A stretch of 5,680 bases of DNA from CAYYOS01 sp964473355. Its GTDB lineage: Bacteria > Pseudomonadota > Gammaproteobacteria > Burkholderiales > REEB80. The translations under genes and the position numbers were made by a program. The notes beneath the pieces were generated by a model that saw only the letters and a program-made list of their open reading frames with translations, was not told the origin of the DNA and searched no databases. The stretch is taken from positions 1 through 5,680 of the forward strand of contig CAYYOS010000149.1 of assembly GCA_964473355.1 (NCBI GenBank), read 5' to 3'. Positions 1 to 5,680 of this stretch are shown in pieces; positions within the stretch are counted from its first letter, which is position 1; the number at the start of each line of letters is the position of its first letter.

Positions 1-587
1 ACGAGCACACGCGCCATCACTTGCATGAATCTCCCTGGATGGTTACGCCGCTGGTGTTACTGGCTATCCCCTCAATGTATGCCGGCTGGGTGTACTTAAA
101 ACCGATGTTGTTCGAAGGATTTTTTGGCGGTGCGATACAAGTACTGCCTCAACATGACGTGTTGGCGACACTGAAGGAAGATTTTCAGGGCACCGCCGCT
201 TTTGTCTTGCATGGCATGGTGAGCCTGCCCTTTTGGCTGGCTGTTTTTGGGATTGCGACCGCGGCGCTGTTTTATCTAAAGCGACCGGAATTCCCTCGCT
301 TGATTAAGGAGCGGTTCAGCTGGGTCTATGCCGTATTAGAAAAAAAATATGGATTTGATGATTTTAACGATTGGTTTTTTGCGGGCGGCGTTCGTAAGTT
401 AGGCACGATTTTGTGGAAAGTAGGCGACGTGAAAATTATTGATGGATTTTTTGTCAACGGCACGGCCCGTACCGTGGGCTGGGTTTCATCGATAATCCGC
501 CACTTCCAATCGGGTTACATCTATCACTATGCGTTCGCCATGTTAATTGGCGTATTCGTATTCATCACTTGGTTTGTTAAAGCGTAG
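1..587 (+). CDS. nuoL: NADH-quinone oxidoreductase subunit L, C-terminal part (5' end outside window)
   Basis: This is the distal proton-pumping subunit of respiratory complex I, in the inner membrane. The frame is open from the left edge (first full codon at base 3), giving 194 residues that end at TAG 585-587. The visible part starts in a His-rich loop (EHTRHHLHESPW), as in NuoL of Burkholderiales. Next come a hydrophobic segment at about residues 13-33, a second at 71-92, and a long amphipathic stretch at about 100-165. That stretch matches the family's lateral helix, which runs along the membrane arm and clamps the antiporter-like subunits. A last membrane helix lies at about 174-193, preceded by the conserved FQSGYIYHYAFAMLIG. 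The antiporter core with its key lysines lies upstream of the window. The TTG at base 21 is not the start, because the frame continues upstream with NuoL-like residues. The stop overlaps the nuoM start by one base. Family assignment is from recognised sequence pattern and gene order. Confidence 0.96.
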   Translation, partial: EHTRHHLHESPWMVTPLVLLAIPSMYAGWVYLKPMLFEGFFGGAIQVLPQHDVLATLKEDFQGTAAFVLHGMVSLPFWLAVFGIATAALFYLKRPEFPRLIKERFSWVYAVLEKKYGFDDFNDWFFAGGVRKLGTILWKVGDVKIIDGFFVNGTARTVGWVSSIIRHFQSGYIYHYAFAMLIGVFVFITWFVKA

Positions 588-2065
588 TGGCAACCTTACC
601 TTTATTAAGTTTAATTATTTGGGTGCCTATCGTGGCGGGCTTAGCGGTGCTCGCTACCGGCAACGATCGTAATGCGCCCCTCGCGCGATGGATAGCCCTG
701 ATTGGTACGCTAATCGGCTTTTTGCTATGCATCCCGCTATATAGTAACTTCGACAGCCAGTTTAGCGGCATGCAGTTTTCTGAAATGCGTCCCTGGATAG
801 AGTCGTTTAATGTCAATTATCACTTGGGCGTTGATGGCATCTCCCTGTTATTTATTCTGCTCAATAGTTTTACGACCGTTTTAGTTGTCATCGCGTCTTG
901 GCGGGTGATAGAAAAAAAAGTCGCGCAATACTTCGCCGCTTTTTTATTTATGTCGGGCTTAATGAATGGCGTTTTTGCGGCGCTCGACGCAATATTATTT
1001 TATGTCTGGTGGGAAGCAATGTTGATTCCCATGTTTATTATCATCGGTGTGTGGGGCGGGCCCAATCGAGTATACGCGGCGGTAAAGTTTTTTCTCTATA
1101 CGCTGCTCGGCTCCTTGCTTATGCTGGTGGCCTTTATATATTTATATAGTAAATCCGGCAGCTTTGAAGTGCTGGCGTACTATAAGTTGCCGCTTACCTT
1201 ACCTGCGCAATTATTTATCTTTTTTGCTTTTTTTATGGCCTTTGCGGTGAAGGTGCCGATGGTACCCCTACACACATGGCTACCGGATGCCCACGTCGAG
1301 GCACCCACCGCGGGTTCCGTGGTTTTGGCTGCCATTATGCTGAAGCTCGGTGCTTATGGCTTTCTGCGTTTCGCCATGCCGATCGCGCCCGATGCATCCC
1401 ATGAGCTAGCCGGTTTCATGATCGTGTTATCGTTGATTGCGGTTGTCTACATCGGGCTGGTCGCGCTGGTGCAAACCGATATGAAGAAGCTCATTGCCTA
1501 TTCATCTATTTCCCACATGGGTTTTGTCACGCTAGGGTTTTTTATCTTTAATGCCCTGGGGATGGAAGGCGCTTTGGTACAAATGATTTCCCATGGCTTT
1601 ATTTCCGGCGCGCTGTTTTTGTGCGTCGGCGTCATGTACGACCGCATGCATACGCGCATGATCGCGGACTACGGCGGCGTGGTCAATAAAATGCCGGTAT
1701 TCGCGGCGCTTTTTGTATTGTTTGCCATGGCTAATTCCGGCCTTCCGGGCACCAGCGGCTTTGTTGGGGAGTTCATGGTCATTATGGGTGCACTGAAAGT
1801 TAATTTTTGGTACGCATTTTTGGCTGCTACCACTTTAATTTTTGGTGCAGCCTACACCTTATGGATGGTTAAGCGCGTCGTGTTTGGCGCGGTGCGTCAT
1901 GAGGCGGTCGCGGCTTTAACCGATATTACCCCACGCGAATTTTTGGTATTGGGCCTCTTGGCCGTTGCCGTTTTAGCGATGGGCGTGTACCCCTTGCCGT
2001 TTACCAATGTCATGCATGTGTCGGTCGACGAATTGTTGGCGCACCTCATGCAAAGCAAACTTTAG
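587..2065 (+). CDS. nuoM: NADH-quinone oxidoreductase subunit M
   Basis: Antiporter-like membrane subunit of complex I that carries one proton channel; 492 residues, a normal family length, with hydrophobic helices throughout. Residues known from E. coli NuoM to matter for pumping are visible: Glu143 in WWEAMLIPMF (E. coli E144), Lys222 in AVKVPMVPLHTWLPDAH (K234), Lys253 in MLKLGAYGF (K265), His336 in MISHGF (H348) and Glu395 in FVGEF (E407). The GTG start at 587 is forced: an in-frame TAA lies at 578-580, and the next in-frame ATG is at codon 62, beyond the first membrane helix. The N-terminus PLLSLIIWVPIVAGL matches NuoM proteins of betaproteobacteria. The start overlaps the nuoL stop (TAGTG) and no good Shine-Dalgarno sequence precedes it, so translation is probably coupled to nuoL. 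No frameshift or missing motif is seen. The correspondence to E. coli numbering is by motif, not by a computed alignment. Confidence 0.98.
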   Translation: MATLPLLSLIIWVPIVAGLAVLATGNDRNAPLARWIALIGTLIGFLLCIPLYSNFDSQFSGMQFSEMRPWIESFNVNYHLGVDGISLLFILLNSFTTVLVVIASWRVIEKKVAQYFAAFLFMSGLMNGVFAALDAILFYVWWEAMLIPMFIIIGVWGGPNRVYAAVKFFLYTLLGSLLMLVAFIYLYSKSGSFEVLAYYKLPLTLPAQLFIFFAFFMAFAVKVPMVPLHTWLPDAHVEAPTAGSVVLAAIMLKLGAYGFLRFAMPIAPDASHELAGFMIVLSLIAVVYIGLVALVQTDMKKLIAYSSISHMGFVTLGFFIFNALGMEGALVQMISHGFISGALFLCVGVMYDRMHTRMIADYGGVVNKMPVFAALFVLFAMANSGLPGTSGFVGEFMVIMGALKVNFWYAFLAATTLIFGAAYTLWMVKRVVFGAVRHEAVAALTDITPREFLVLGLLAVAVLAMGVYPLPFTNVMHVSVDELLAHLMQSKL

Positions 2066-2067
2066 GA
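2064..2067 (+). promoter_or_regulatory. Shine-Dalgarno site of nuoN, overlapping the nuoM stop
   Basis: AGGA lies seven bases before the nuoN ATG at 2075, and its first two bases are also the last two of the nuoM TAG stop. It is the only clear ribosome binding site at a junction inside the nuo part of the window. It confirms the nuoN start. Confidence 0.75.
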
Positions 2068-2074
2068 ATATCAA

Positions 2075-3523
2075 ATGACATTGCCGAATCTCGTGCCGCT
2101 GATGCCCGAAATATTTGTGCTTATCATGGCCTGCCTCATTTTATTGATTGATTCGTTCTTAACGGATAAAAACCGCTTCGTTACCTATGGACTAACGCAG
2201 TTAACCGTGTTGGTTTCAATTTGGCTAACTATAAGCGTGCGTACCGATGGTGTGGTGCATTTGTTTAATAACATGTTTGTCGCCGACGCATTGTCCGACA
2301 TTCTGAAGCTTGCTACTTATATTGCTGTGGCAATGGTGCTGGTATATTCCAGAAATTATCTCCGCGAGCACGGCATTTACCGCGGTGAAGTGTTTGTTTT
2401 AAGTTTGTTCGCCATGCTTGGCATGATGATCATGATTTCCGCAAATCACTTTCTGACTTTATATCTTGGCCTCGAATTATTGTCGTTATGCCTGTATGCG
2501 CTGGTGGCGTTGCAAAGAGATTCTGCGATAGCGACGGAAGCCGCGATGAAATACTTTGTGCTTGGCGCGTTATCTTCAGGGATGTTGTTGTATGGCATGT
2601 CCCTTATGTATGGGGTGACGGGCACCCTAGAGATAGGAGCGCTAAAAGATGCGATTCAAGCAGGCGTGGAACATCCCCGGGTGTTAATCTTGGGCCTGGT
2701 GTTCGTTATCGCCGGCCTAAGTTTTAAACTAGGCGTGGTACCTTTTCATATGTGGATCCCCGATGTGTATCAGGGCGCGCCTACCGCTATTACGCTTTTT
2801 ATCGCGTCGGCGCCGAAAATTGCGGCCTTTGCTTTTTTCATCCGCTTGCTGATAAGTGGCCTGCAGGGTTTGACCCCGGACTGGCAGGCGATGCTGATCA
2901 TCATGGCTGTGCTGTCTATCGCACTAGGTAACATCACGGCAATTGCCCAAACCAACCTAAAACGCATGCTGGCTTACTCCACGATTTCTCATATGGGTTT
3001 TTTATTGCTGGGGTTTTTAAGTGGCACATTCACCGGCATCACCGCTGCCATGTTTTATGTGATTGCCTATGTGCTGATGACCTTGGGTACATTTGGCATG
3101 ATACTTTTACTATCGCGGCAGGGCTTCGAAGCGGAAAACTTGGAGGATTTCAGGGGATTAAATCAACGTAGCCCGTGGTACGCTTTTGTTATGCTGCTAC
3201 TTATGTTTTCGATGGCTGGCATCCCGCCTACAATCGGCTTCTATGCCAAGTTATCCGTCCTACAAGCGGCCGTGCAAGCCGGCTTTGTGTGGTTAGCGGT
3301 AGTGGCCGTACTATTTTCCGTTATTGGCGCATTTTACTACCTGCGCATAATCAAACTTATGTATTTCGATGCGCCGAATGATACCCACGCTATTCGTCCC
3401 CAAGCCGACGTTAGCTTGCTGATGAGCGCGAACGGGTTGTCAATGCTGGCCTTAGGGGTGCTGCCCCAGCCGCTAATGGCCTTATGTATTTATGCCATGC
3501 AACACGCGCGCATTATAGTGTGA
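2075..3523 (+). CDS. nuoN: NADH-quinone oxidoreductase subunit N
   Basis: Third antiporter-like proton-pumping subunit of complex I, next to the NuoA/J/K/H part of the membrane arm. It has 482 residues and is hydrophobic from end to end. Family landmarks are present: Glu134 in LGLELLSLCLYAL, Lys159 in AAMKYF, Lys218 in LSFKLGVVPFHMWIPDVYQG, Lys248 in SAPKIAAF, and Lys392 in AGIPPTIGFYAKL. NuoN is known to carry a lysine at the last position, where NuoM has a glutamate. The motif NLKRMLAYSTISHMGF (295-309) is also typical. The ATG at 2075 has a proper Shine-Dalgarno site, and the N-terminus matches family members. The stop codon TGA 3521-3523 overlaps the GTG start of the following DUF2818 gene by four bases, so expression of that gene is likely coupled. 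The short C-terminal tail QHARIIV is not a feature I recognise as conserved. No signs of decay. Confidence 0.98.
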   Translation: MTLPNLVPLMPEIFVLIMACLILLIDSFLTDKNRFVTYGLTQLTVLVSIWLTISVRTDGVVHLFNNMFVADALSDILKLATYIAVAMVLVYSRNYLREHGIYRGEVFVLSLFAMLGMMIMISANHFLTLYLGLELLSLCLYALVALQRDSAIATEAAMKYFVLGALSSGMLLYGMSLMYGVTGTLEIGALKDAIQAGVEHPRVLILGLVFVIAGLSFKLGVVPFHMWIPDVYQGAPTAITLFIASAPKIAAFAFFIRLLISGLQGLTPDWQAMLIIMAVLSIALGNITAIAQTNLKRMLAYSTISHMGFLLLGFLSGTFTGITAAMFYVIAYVLMTLGTFGMILLLSRQGFEAENLEDFRGLNQRSPWYAFVMLLLMFSMAGIPPTIGFYAKLSVLQAAVQAGFVWLAVVAVLFSVIGAFYYLRIIKLMYFDAPNDTHAIRPQADVSLLMSANGLSMLALGVLPQPLMALCIYAMQHARIIV

Positions 3524-3816
3524 AACAAGCCGCAATTTTTTTGCTGTTTCTGTCCTTTCTCGCGGCAAACTTGCCGTTTTTAATTGAACGTCGTTTCTTC
3601 TTCATGCCGCTCAGGGCGACCCGCAAACATTTAGCGTGGCGGTTGCTTGAACTCATCATCCTGTATTTTTTAGTTGGCATGTTAGCGTACTTTTTTGAGC
3701 GCAGTTTCGGCCCGCCGCACAAACACACTTGGGAATTTTACGCCATCACCGCTTGCCTTTTTTTAGTGTTTGCTTTCCCCGGATTTATTTACCGTTATTT
3801 ATGGCGAAAGAATTAA
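3520..3816 (+). CDS. DUF2818 family small membrane protein in the nuo operon
   Basis: A 98-residue protein of unknown function that I recognise as the DUF2818 family, commonly found just after nuoN in betaproteobacteria. Three membrane helices are likely, at about residues 4-22, 42-59 and 73-91. The first loop is basic (RRFFFMPLRATRKH) and the C-terminus is basic (YRYLWRKN). Family-like motifs are AANLPFL (15-21), RLLELIILYFLVG (41-53, with Glu44 at the start of the second helix) and TWEFYAIT (70-77). The GTG start at 3520 is preferred. It makes a GTGA overlap with the nuoN stop and begins directly before the first helix, as in relatives. An ATG at 3484 would add 12 polar residues encoded inside nuoN. 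No Shine-Dalgarno site precedes the GTG, so ribosomes finishing nuoN probably reinitiate here. Synteny and coupling suggest a role with complex I, such as assembly or an accessory subunit, but this is inference. Confidence 0.88.
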   Translation: MKQAAIFLLFLSFLAANLPFLIERRFFFMPLRATRKHLAWRLLELIILYFLVGMLAYFFERSFGPPHKHTWEFYAITACLFLVFAFPGFIYRYLWRKN

Positions 3817-4352
3817 AAGAGCGCCAGCTTTCCTCGCAACAGGTATTTTCCGGGGACCTGCTGGACGTAAGGAAAGATGAGGTAGAGCTACCTAATGGCC
3901 ACAAGGCCTGGCGAGAATATATTGTTCACCCCGGCGCGGTAGTAGTCATAGCATGGCTGGACAAGGAGATCATCATCATGGAGCGCCAGCATCGTTACCC
4001 ATTGGGCCGGGATTTTTTCGAACTACCCGCTGGAAAAATTGATGGCGGCGAAGACCGGCTCGTCGCCGCTAAGCGTGAACTTTTAGAGGAAACGGGCTAC
4101 ACGGCGCAAACCTGGAAAAGTCTCGCCGTCATTCATCCATGCATAGGCTATTCGAACGAAGCGATGCATCTTTATGCAGCCGAGGACTTGATGTGGCAAG
4201 GACAGTCCCCCGATCCCGACGAGTTACTAGATATTATCAGCGTTAAACTCAGCGACGCGCTAGGCTGGGTACGCCAAGGTAAAATTACCGATGCTAAAAG
4301 CATAGTTGGTATTTTTTGGGCGGAAAAAATAAGCACGGTGCTTTGGGCTTGA
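3801..4352 (+). CDS. Nudix hydrolase, ADP-ribose pyrophosphatase type
   Basis: A cytoplasmic enzyme of 183 residues, predicted to hydrolyse ADP-ribose or a related nucleoside diphosphate derivative to AMP and a sugar phosphate, using Mg2+. A complete Nudix box spans Gly78-Tyr100 (GX5EX7REUXEEXGU), with Glu84, Arg92-Glu93 and the metal-binding Glu96-Glu97 all present. Before it stand VHPGAVVVI (42-50), ERQHRYPLG (61-69) and FFELPAGK (72-79), typical of the ADP-ribose pyrophosphatase group. After it, HPCIGYSNE (112-120) carries the proline found in ADP-ribose-specific members. The ATG at 3801 gives the MAKELKERQL start. A longer in-frame reading from 3729 would only translate DUF2818 codons in another frame. 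The gene overlaps DUF2818 by 16 bases and has no visible Shine-Dalgarno site, so it probably depends on translation of the upstream gene. Substrate specificity is inferred from motifs; other ADP-sugars or NADH are possible. Confidence 0.93.
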   Translation: MAKELKERQLSSQQVFSGDLLDVRKDEVELPNGHKAWREYIVHPGAVVVIAWLDKEIIIMERQHRYPLGRDFFELPAGKIDGGEDRLVAAKRELLEETGYTAQTWKSLAVIHPCIGYSNEAMHLYAAEDLMWQGQSPDPDELLDIISVKLSDALGWVRQGKITDAKSIVGIFWAEKISTVLWA

Positions 4353-4373
4353 ATTTGTAAACGCCCGCCCAAA
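4342..4373. repeat. 7-bp inverted repeat spanning the Nudix stop and the htpG promoter
   Basis: TTTGGGC (4342-4348) and GCCCAAA (4367-4373) are perfect inverted copies separated by 18 bases. The arms abut or overlap the proposed -35 and -10 elements of the htpG promoter. No T-run follows the second arm, so it does not look like a normal intrinsic terminator. It could be a weak hairpin at the end of the nuo transcript, a regulator site, or chance. Confidence 0.4.
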
Positions 4374-4376
4374 CAT
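4348..4376 (+). promoter_or_regulatory. Probable sigma-32 heat-shock promoter of htpG
   Basis: CTTGAA at 4348-4353 is an exact match to the sigma-32 -35 core and contains the Nudix stop codon TGA. Thirteen bases later, GCCCAAAC (4367-4374) matches the -10 consensus CCCCATNT at four of seven defined positions. A frame two bases further (4369-4376, CCAAACAT, 15-base spacer) also matches four. Either would start transcription near 4381-4384, leaving a leader of about 25 bases that contains the htpG Shine-Dalgarno site. htpG is a classical sigma-32 target in proteobacteria, which supports the call. The -10 is imperfect. Confidence 0.6.
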
Positions 4377-4394
4377 ACGAGTAAATTTGACTTC

Positions 4395-4398
4395 AGGA
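4395..4398 (+). promoter_or_regulatory. Shine-Dalgarno site of htpG
   Basis: AGGA lies nine bases before the ATG at 4408. It favours this start over the in-frame ATG at 4432 (codon 9), which lacks a site at suitable spacing. Independent initiation here contrasts with the coupled starts of the preceding genes. Confidence 0.7.
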
Positions 4399-4407
4399 TG
4401 GTAAATT

Positions 4408-5680
4408 ATGACCGCAGCTACTAAAGAAACCATGGGCTTTCAGGCTGAAGTGCGCCAACTGCTCAACTTAATGATTCATTCGCTGTACAGCAATAAAGAA
4501 ATTTTTCTTCGAGAATTGATATCCAACGCCTCGGACGCTTCTGATAAGTTGCGCTTCGAGGCGCTTGCCAACCAAAGCCTGTATGAGGGCGAGGCGGATT
4601 TAAAAATCCGCGTCTCCTTTGATAAAGAGGCCCGCACCATCACAATTTCTGATAATGGCATAGGCATGTCTCGCGCGGAGGTAATCCAGCATATCGGCAC
4701 CATAGCCAAGTCCGGTACTCGAGAATTTTTTGAAGCACTCACCGGTGACCAAGCACGCGATGCGCATCTTATCGGCCAATTCGGCGTAGGGTTTTATTCG
4801 GCGTTTATTGTCGCGGATAAAGTCACGCTTACCACGCGCCGCGCTGGTGCGGCGCCCGGTGAAGGTGTGCGATGGGAGTCCACGGGGGAGGGCGACTATA
4901 CGATAGAGCCTGTCGACAAGCCTAGCCGGGGTACGGATGTCACGCTGCATTTACGGCCGGAAGAAGACGAATTCTTAACCGGTTATCGCTTGCGTTCCAT
5001 CATCCGCAAATACTCAGACCATATCACTTTACCCATCGTGATGAAGGCGGAGGATAAAGATGAGGACGAGACAGTCAATCAAGCATCTGCGTTATGGGCT
5101 CGCCCCAAGAATGACATTACTAAGGAACAATACGAGGAATTCTACAAGCACGTCGGCCATGATTTTGAACCGCCGTTGGCTTATGTGCATAGTGTTGTGG
5201 AAGGCAAGCAAGAATACACGCTACTGCTTTACATCTCTGCCCATGCTCCCTTTGATCTATGGGACAGGGAATCGCGGCATGGCGTTAAGCTTTATGTACG
5301 GCGCGTTTTCATTATGGAAAACGCCGAACAACTAATGCCGCGTTATTTGCGCTTTGTGCGCGGCGTCATAGATTCTAACGACTTACCGCTTAATGTTTCC
5401 CGCGAACTGTTGCAACATAGCCGCGATGTCGAAGCAATCCGCGCCGGTGCCGTAAAAAAAATTTTAGGGCTCTTGGAAGACTTAGCAGACAACCAGAAGG
5501 ACGTATACGCTAAGTTTTGGAAGGAATTTGGGGTGGTGCTAAAAGAAGGCGTGGGTGAAGACTATGCCAATCGCGAACGCATTGCCAAATTACTGCGGTT
5601 CGCTTCGACGCAACAGGATTCCGAAGAGCAAAATGTGGGCTTGGCGGATTACGTCAGCCGCATGAAAGAAGGTCAGAAAA
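4408..5680 (+). CDS. htpG: Chaperone protein HtpG (bacterial Hsp90), 3' end outside window
   Basis: ATP-dependent dimeric chaperone of the cytoplasm that remodels client proteins, often with DnaK. The frame stays open from ATG 4408 to the window edge: 424 residues, about two thirds of the usual 630 or so. The N-terminal GHKL ATPase domain fills about residues 1-210. It contains SLYSNKEIFLRELISNASDA (25-44), with catalytic Glu36 and nucleotide-binding Asn40, the motif DNGIGM (82-87, Asp82 contacts adenine), and the lid motif GQFGVGFYSAF (123-133). A short acidic linker follows (about 214-222). The middle domain includes SALWARPKNDI (227-237), HAPFDLW (280-286) and LPLNVSRELLQ (326-336), whose Arg332 corresponds to the arginine that contacts the ATP gamma-phosphate. 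The C-terminal dimerisation domain is outside the window. The start is supported by AGGA nine bases upstream and by similarity of the N-terminus to relatives. It has its own probable heat-shock promoter. No frameshift or missing key residue is seen. Confidence 0.98.
   Translation, partial: MTAATKETMGFQAEVRQLLNLMIHSLYSNKEIFLRELISNASDASDKLRFEALANQSLYEGEADLKIRVSFDKEARTITISDNGIGMSRAEVIQHIGTIAKSGTREFFEALTGDQARDAHLIGQFGVGFYSAFIVADKVTLTTRRAGAAPGEGVRWESTGEGDYTIEPVDKPSRGTDVTLHLRPEEDEFLTGYRLRSIIRKYSDHITLPIVMKAEDKDEDETVNQASALWARPKNDITKEQYEEFYKHVGHDFEPPLAYVHSVVEGKQEYTLLLYISAHAPFDLWDRESRHGVKLYVRRVFIMENAEQLMPRYLRFVRGVIDSNDLPLNVSRELLQHSRDVEAIRAGAVKKILGLLEDLADNQKDVYAKFWKEFGVVLKEGVGEDYANRERIAKLLRFASTQQDSEEQNVGLADYVSRMKEGQK

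Noticed and set aside
898..1149. Plus-strand open frame inside nuoM
   Set aside because: It is an alternative-frame reading of conserved nuoM codons with no Shine-Dalgarno site or recognisable product.
1131..1149. AT-rich TTTATATATTTATATAG stretch in nuoM as an internal promoter
   Set aside because: It encodes a normal membrane helix (FIYLYS) and I saw no matching -35 element at suitable distance; the AT content is explained by the codons.
3484..3519. An upstream ATG for the DUF2818 gene at 3484
   Set aside because: It would add 12 polar residues encoded inside nuoN with no family resemblance; the GTG at 3520 gives the 4-base overlap and the expected N-terminus.
3729..3800. A longer Nudix protein starting at 3729
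   Set aside because: The extra 24 residues are the DUF2818 coding sequence read in another frame; the ATG at 3801 gives the normal family start.
4353..4407. Intrinsic terminator or RNA thermometer in the gap before htpG
   Set aside because: The only inverted repeat has a long loop and no T-run, and I see no U-rich or complementary stretch that would pair well with the AGGA site.
4600..4950. Open frame of 116 codons on the minus strand, plus another at 4476-4742
   Set aside because: Both lie opposite highly conserved htpG sequence and show no recognisable family or start signal; they are shadows of htpG.
5060..5335. Plus-strand open frame of 91 codons inside htpG
   Set aside because: It overlaps the conserved HtpG linker and middle domain in another frame; the htpG frame has no break here, so it is not evidence of a frameshift.

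Overview
The window covers the 3' end of a complex I (NADH:quinone oxidoreductase, nuo) operon and the first two thirds of the heat-shock chaperone gene htpG. Everything supported lies on the + strand. The order is nuoL (5' end missing), nuoM, nuoN, a small DUF2818 membrane protein gene, a Nudix hydrolase gene of the ADP-ribose pyrophosphatase type, and htpG (3' end missing). Coding density is very high: the only real gap is 55 bases between the Nudix gene and htpG, and no stretch over 300 bases lacks a gene.

The gene order nuoL-nuoM-nuoN-DUF2818-Nudix and the protein sequences (for example NuoL, with a His-rich loop, and the HtpG middle domain) point to a betaproteobacterium, most likely Burkholderiales. 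Base composition looks close to balanced by eye (not counted), with many TTA/TTG leucine codons and several 8-A runs. That is lower in GC than typical free-living Burkholderia and would fit a lower-GC or host-associated member of the group. This placement is inference.

nuoL, nuoM and nuoN encode the three antiporter-like proton-pumping subunits of the membrane arm. The lysines and glutamates known to be needed for pumping are present in NuoM and NuoN. The genes are tightly packed: nuoL/nuoM share one base (TAGTG), nuoN starts 9 bases after nuoM with its Shine-Dalgarno sequence overlapping the nuoM stop, nuoN/DUF2818 share four bases (GTGA), and DUF2818/Nudix share 16 bases. This implies one transcript and coupled translation. 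It ties the uncharacterised membrane protein and the ADP-ribose-cleaving enzyme to complex I.

htpG has its own Shine-Dalgarno sequence and a probable sigma-32 (heat-shock) promoter in the short gap. The exact CTTGAA -35 element overlaps the Nudix stop codon. I see no clear intrinsic terminator before it, so nuo read-through into htpG is possible. I found no mobile element, CRISPR array, RNA gene or defence system. The points most worth checking are the two accessory genes coupled to complex I and the heat-shock promoter embedded at the end of the operon.
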